Positions 5,462 through 6,819 of a DNA stretch of 6,819 nt are shown here, piece after piece. The stretch lies in assembly GCA_905370255.1 (NCBI GenBank), contig CAJPKC010000061.1, positions 1 through 6,819 of the forward strand, read 5' to 3'. Made by a program: the position numbers and the translations under genes. Position 1 is the stretch's first letter; every line of letters begins with the position of its first letter. The notes below the pieces were generated by a model that searched no databases, had not been told where the DNA came from, and saw only the letters and a list, made by a program, of their open reading frames with translations. Source of the stretch: Streptococcus oralis (lineage in GTDB: Bacteria > Bacillota > Bacilli > Lactobacillales > Streptococcaceae).

Positions 5462-6819
5462 ATGAAAAAAAATCGGATTTTTGCGGTAGCAGGGGTTGCC
5501 CTACTTGCTACAGGTGTTCTTGCAGCTTGTGGTTCTTCAAAATCTTCTAATGCTGAAGCGCCAAAAGCTTATGGTTATGTATACACTGCTGATCCAGAAA
5601 CATTGGACTATCTAGTCTCTGGTAAACAAAGTACAAAAGTTGCCACTTCAAACGGTATCGATGGACTCTTTACGAATGATAAGTATGGTAACCTTACTCC
5701 TGCAGTCGCTGAAGACTGGTCAGTATCTCAAGATGGTTTGACATACACTTATAAAATTCGTAAAGGTGTAAAATGGTTCACATCTGATGGTGAAGAATAT
5801 GCAGAAGTAACTGCAAATGACTTTGTTACAGGTTTGAAACACGCAGCCGACAATAAATCAGCCGCCCTTTACCTAGTACAAAATTCTGTTAAAGGATTGG
5901 CTGACTACTTGTCAGGAAACAACACAGACTTCTCTGCAGTAGGTGTTAAAGCAGTTGATGATTACACTCTTCAATATACATTGAACCAACCAGAACCATA
6001 CTGGAACTCTAAACTGTCTTACGGAATTTTTTGGCCTTTGAACGCAGAGTTTGAAAAATCAAAAGGAAAAGATTTTGGTAAGGCGACAGATCCAACATCA
6101 TTGCTTTACAATGGTCCTTTCTTGCTTAAAGGATTGACAGCGAAGTCTTCTATCGAGTTTGCGAAGAATGAACAGTATTGGGATAAAGACAATGTTCACA
6201 TCGATACTGTAACGCTTGCTTATTATGATGGTTCGGACCAAGAATCAATCGAGCGTAACTTTACAAGTGGTGCATACAGCTATGCCCGTCTCTTCCCAAC
6301 TAGCTCAAACTATTCTAAGGTAGCAGAAACATATAAAGATAATATCTACTATAACCCACAAGGTTCTGGTGTTGCTGGTTTGGGTGTCAATATTGACCGC
6401 CAAAGCTATAAGTATACTTCAAAAACAACTGACGAAGAAAAAACTTCTACTAAGAAAGCCCTTCTTAACAAAGATTTCCGTCAAGCTTTGAACTTTGCAT
6501 TTGATCGCACTTCATATTCAGCTCAGATTAATGGTAAAGATGGAGCAGCACTTGCCGTTCGTAACCTTTTTGTAAAACCAGACTTCGTTTCTGCAGGTGA
6601 AAAAACATTTGGTGACTTGGTCACTGAGAAAGTTGTTTCTTATGGTGATGAGTGGAAAGATGTAAACTTTGCAGATGGTCAAGATGGTCTTTATAATGCT
6701 GATAAAGCAAAAGCAGAATTAGCTAAAGCTAAGAAGACTTTGGAAGCAGATGGCGTGAAATTCCCAATTCACTTGGATATTCCAGTTGACCAAACTGCTA
6801 AGAACTACATTGCACGTAT
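5462..6819 (+). CDS. amiA: AmiA-like oligopeptide-binding lipoprotein of an ABC transporter, 3' end cut off
   Basis: Extracellular substrate-binding protein (SBP_bac_5 / OppA type) that captures peptides for the Ami/Opp ABC importer. The ATG at 5462 is preceded by GAGGAG 9 bases upstream. The signal peptide is MKKNR plus a hydrophobic stretch ending in the lipobox LAAC, with Cys23 as the lipid-modified residue. A Ser/Ala linker follows, then the mature domain starting AYGYVYTADPETLDYL. Family features include NGIDGLFTNDKYGNLTPAVAEDW, the DGLTYTYKIRKGVKW segment and LLNKDFRQALNFAFDR. From memory the sequence is closer to pneumococcal AmiA than to AliA or AliB, but a paralogue cannot be excluded because streptococci carry several. 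Only 452 codons are present of a usual length near 650, and the frame is open to the edge. The permease and ATPase genes, if linked, lie outside. Likely CodY-regulated. Confidence 0.93.
   Translation, partial: MKKNRIFAVAGVALLATGVLAACGSSKSSNAEAPKAYGYVYTADPETLDYLVSGKQSTKVATSNGIDGLFTNDKYGNLTPAVAEDWSVSQDGLTYTYKIRKGVKWFTSDGEEYAEVTANDFVTGLKHAADNKSAALYLVQNSVKGLADYLSGNNTDFSAVGVKAVDDYTLQYTLNQPEPYWNSKLSYGIFWPLNAEFEKSKGKDFGKATDPTSLLYNGPFLLKGLTAKSSIEFAKNEQYWDKDNVHIDTVTLAYYDGSDQESIERNFTSGAYSYARLFPTSSNYSKVAETYKDNIYYNPQGSGVAGLGVNIDRQSYKYTSKTTDEEKTSTKKALLNKDFRQALNFAFDRTSYSAQINGKDGAALAVRNLFVKPDFVSAGEKTFGDLVTEKVVSYGDEWKDVNFADGQDGLYNADKAKAELAKAKKTLEADGVKFPIHLDIPVDQTAKNYIAR

Noticed and set aside
1..6819. Mobile element, CRISPR array, BOX or RUP repeat, toxin-antitoxin or phage gene
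   Set aside because: No transposase, integrase, spaced repeat array or known pneumococcal repeat signature was seen on either strand; the window reads as core chromosome.

Overview
The window looks like core chromosome of a low-GC Firmicute, most likely an oral (viridans, mitis-group-like) Streptococcus. The reasons are an EndA whose active-site numbering falls on the same positions as in pneumococcal EndA, the order murA-epuA-endA known from pneumococcus, an AmiA/AliA-type peptide-binding lipoprotein, and extended -10 promoters of the form TGGTATAAT. The species cannot be fixed from this sequence alone.

Layout from left to right. (1) 1-1024: most of a SepM-like membrane-anchored PDZ/Lon-type serine protease, cut by the window edge and carrying an in-frame TGA at 11-13, inside or next to its only membrane anchor. 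(2) 1066-2803: an extended -10 promoter placed so close to the next ATG that the transcript may be leaderless, then a DUF1146 membrane protein, murA (first committed step of peptidoglycan synthesis) and epuA, whose start overlaps the end of murA. (3) 2803-3677: a compact terminator-like hairpin that begins on the last base of the epuA stop codon, followed by a very strong ribosome binding site and endA, the membrane-anchored DNA-entry nuclease of natural transformation. (4) 3746-5165: a separate promoter, embedded in a perfect inverted repeat, drives a CNNM/CorC-type (HlyC/CorC family) membrane protein with paired CBS domains, ended by a strong bidirectional terminator. (5) 5172-5323: a one-gene minus-strand unit for tRNA-Cys(GCA) with its own promoter and terminator. 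(6) 5324-6819: an intergenic control region with two CodY-box-like sites, then the first 452 codons of an AmiA-like oligopeptide-binding lipoprotein that runs off the window.

The left block combines envelope synthesis (murA and small membrane proteins) with DNA uptake (endA). The right end is nutrition-related: a peptide receptor probably under CodY control. I do not see a new defence, mobile or biosynthetic system. There is no CRISPR array, insertion sequence, phage gene or integrase. The points most worth a second look are the stop codon in the protease anchor, the possible leaderless start, the hairpin fused to the epuA stop codon, and the CodY sites. No gene-free stretch exceeds about 300 bases; the longest gap between protein genes (5128-5461) holds two terminators, the tRNA-Cys gene with its promoter, and the CodY/amiA control region.
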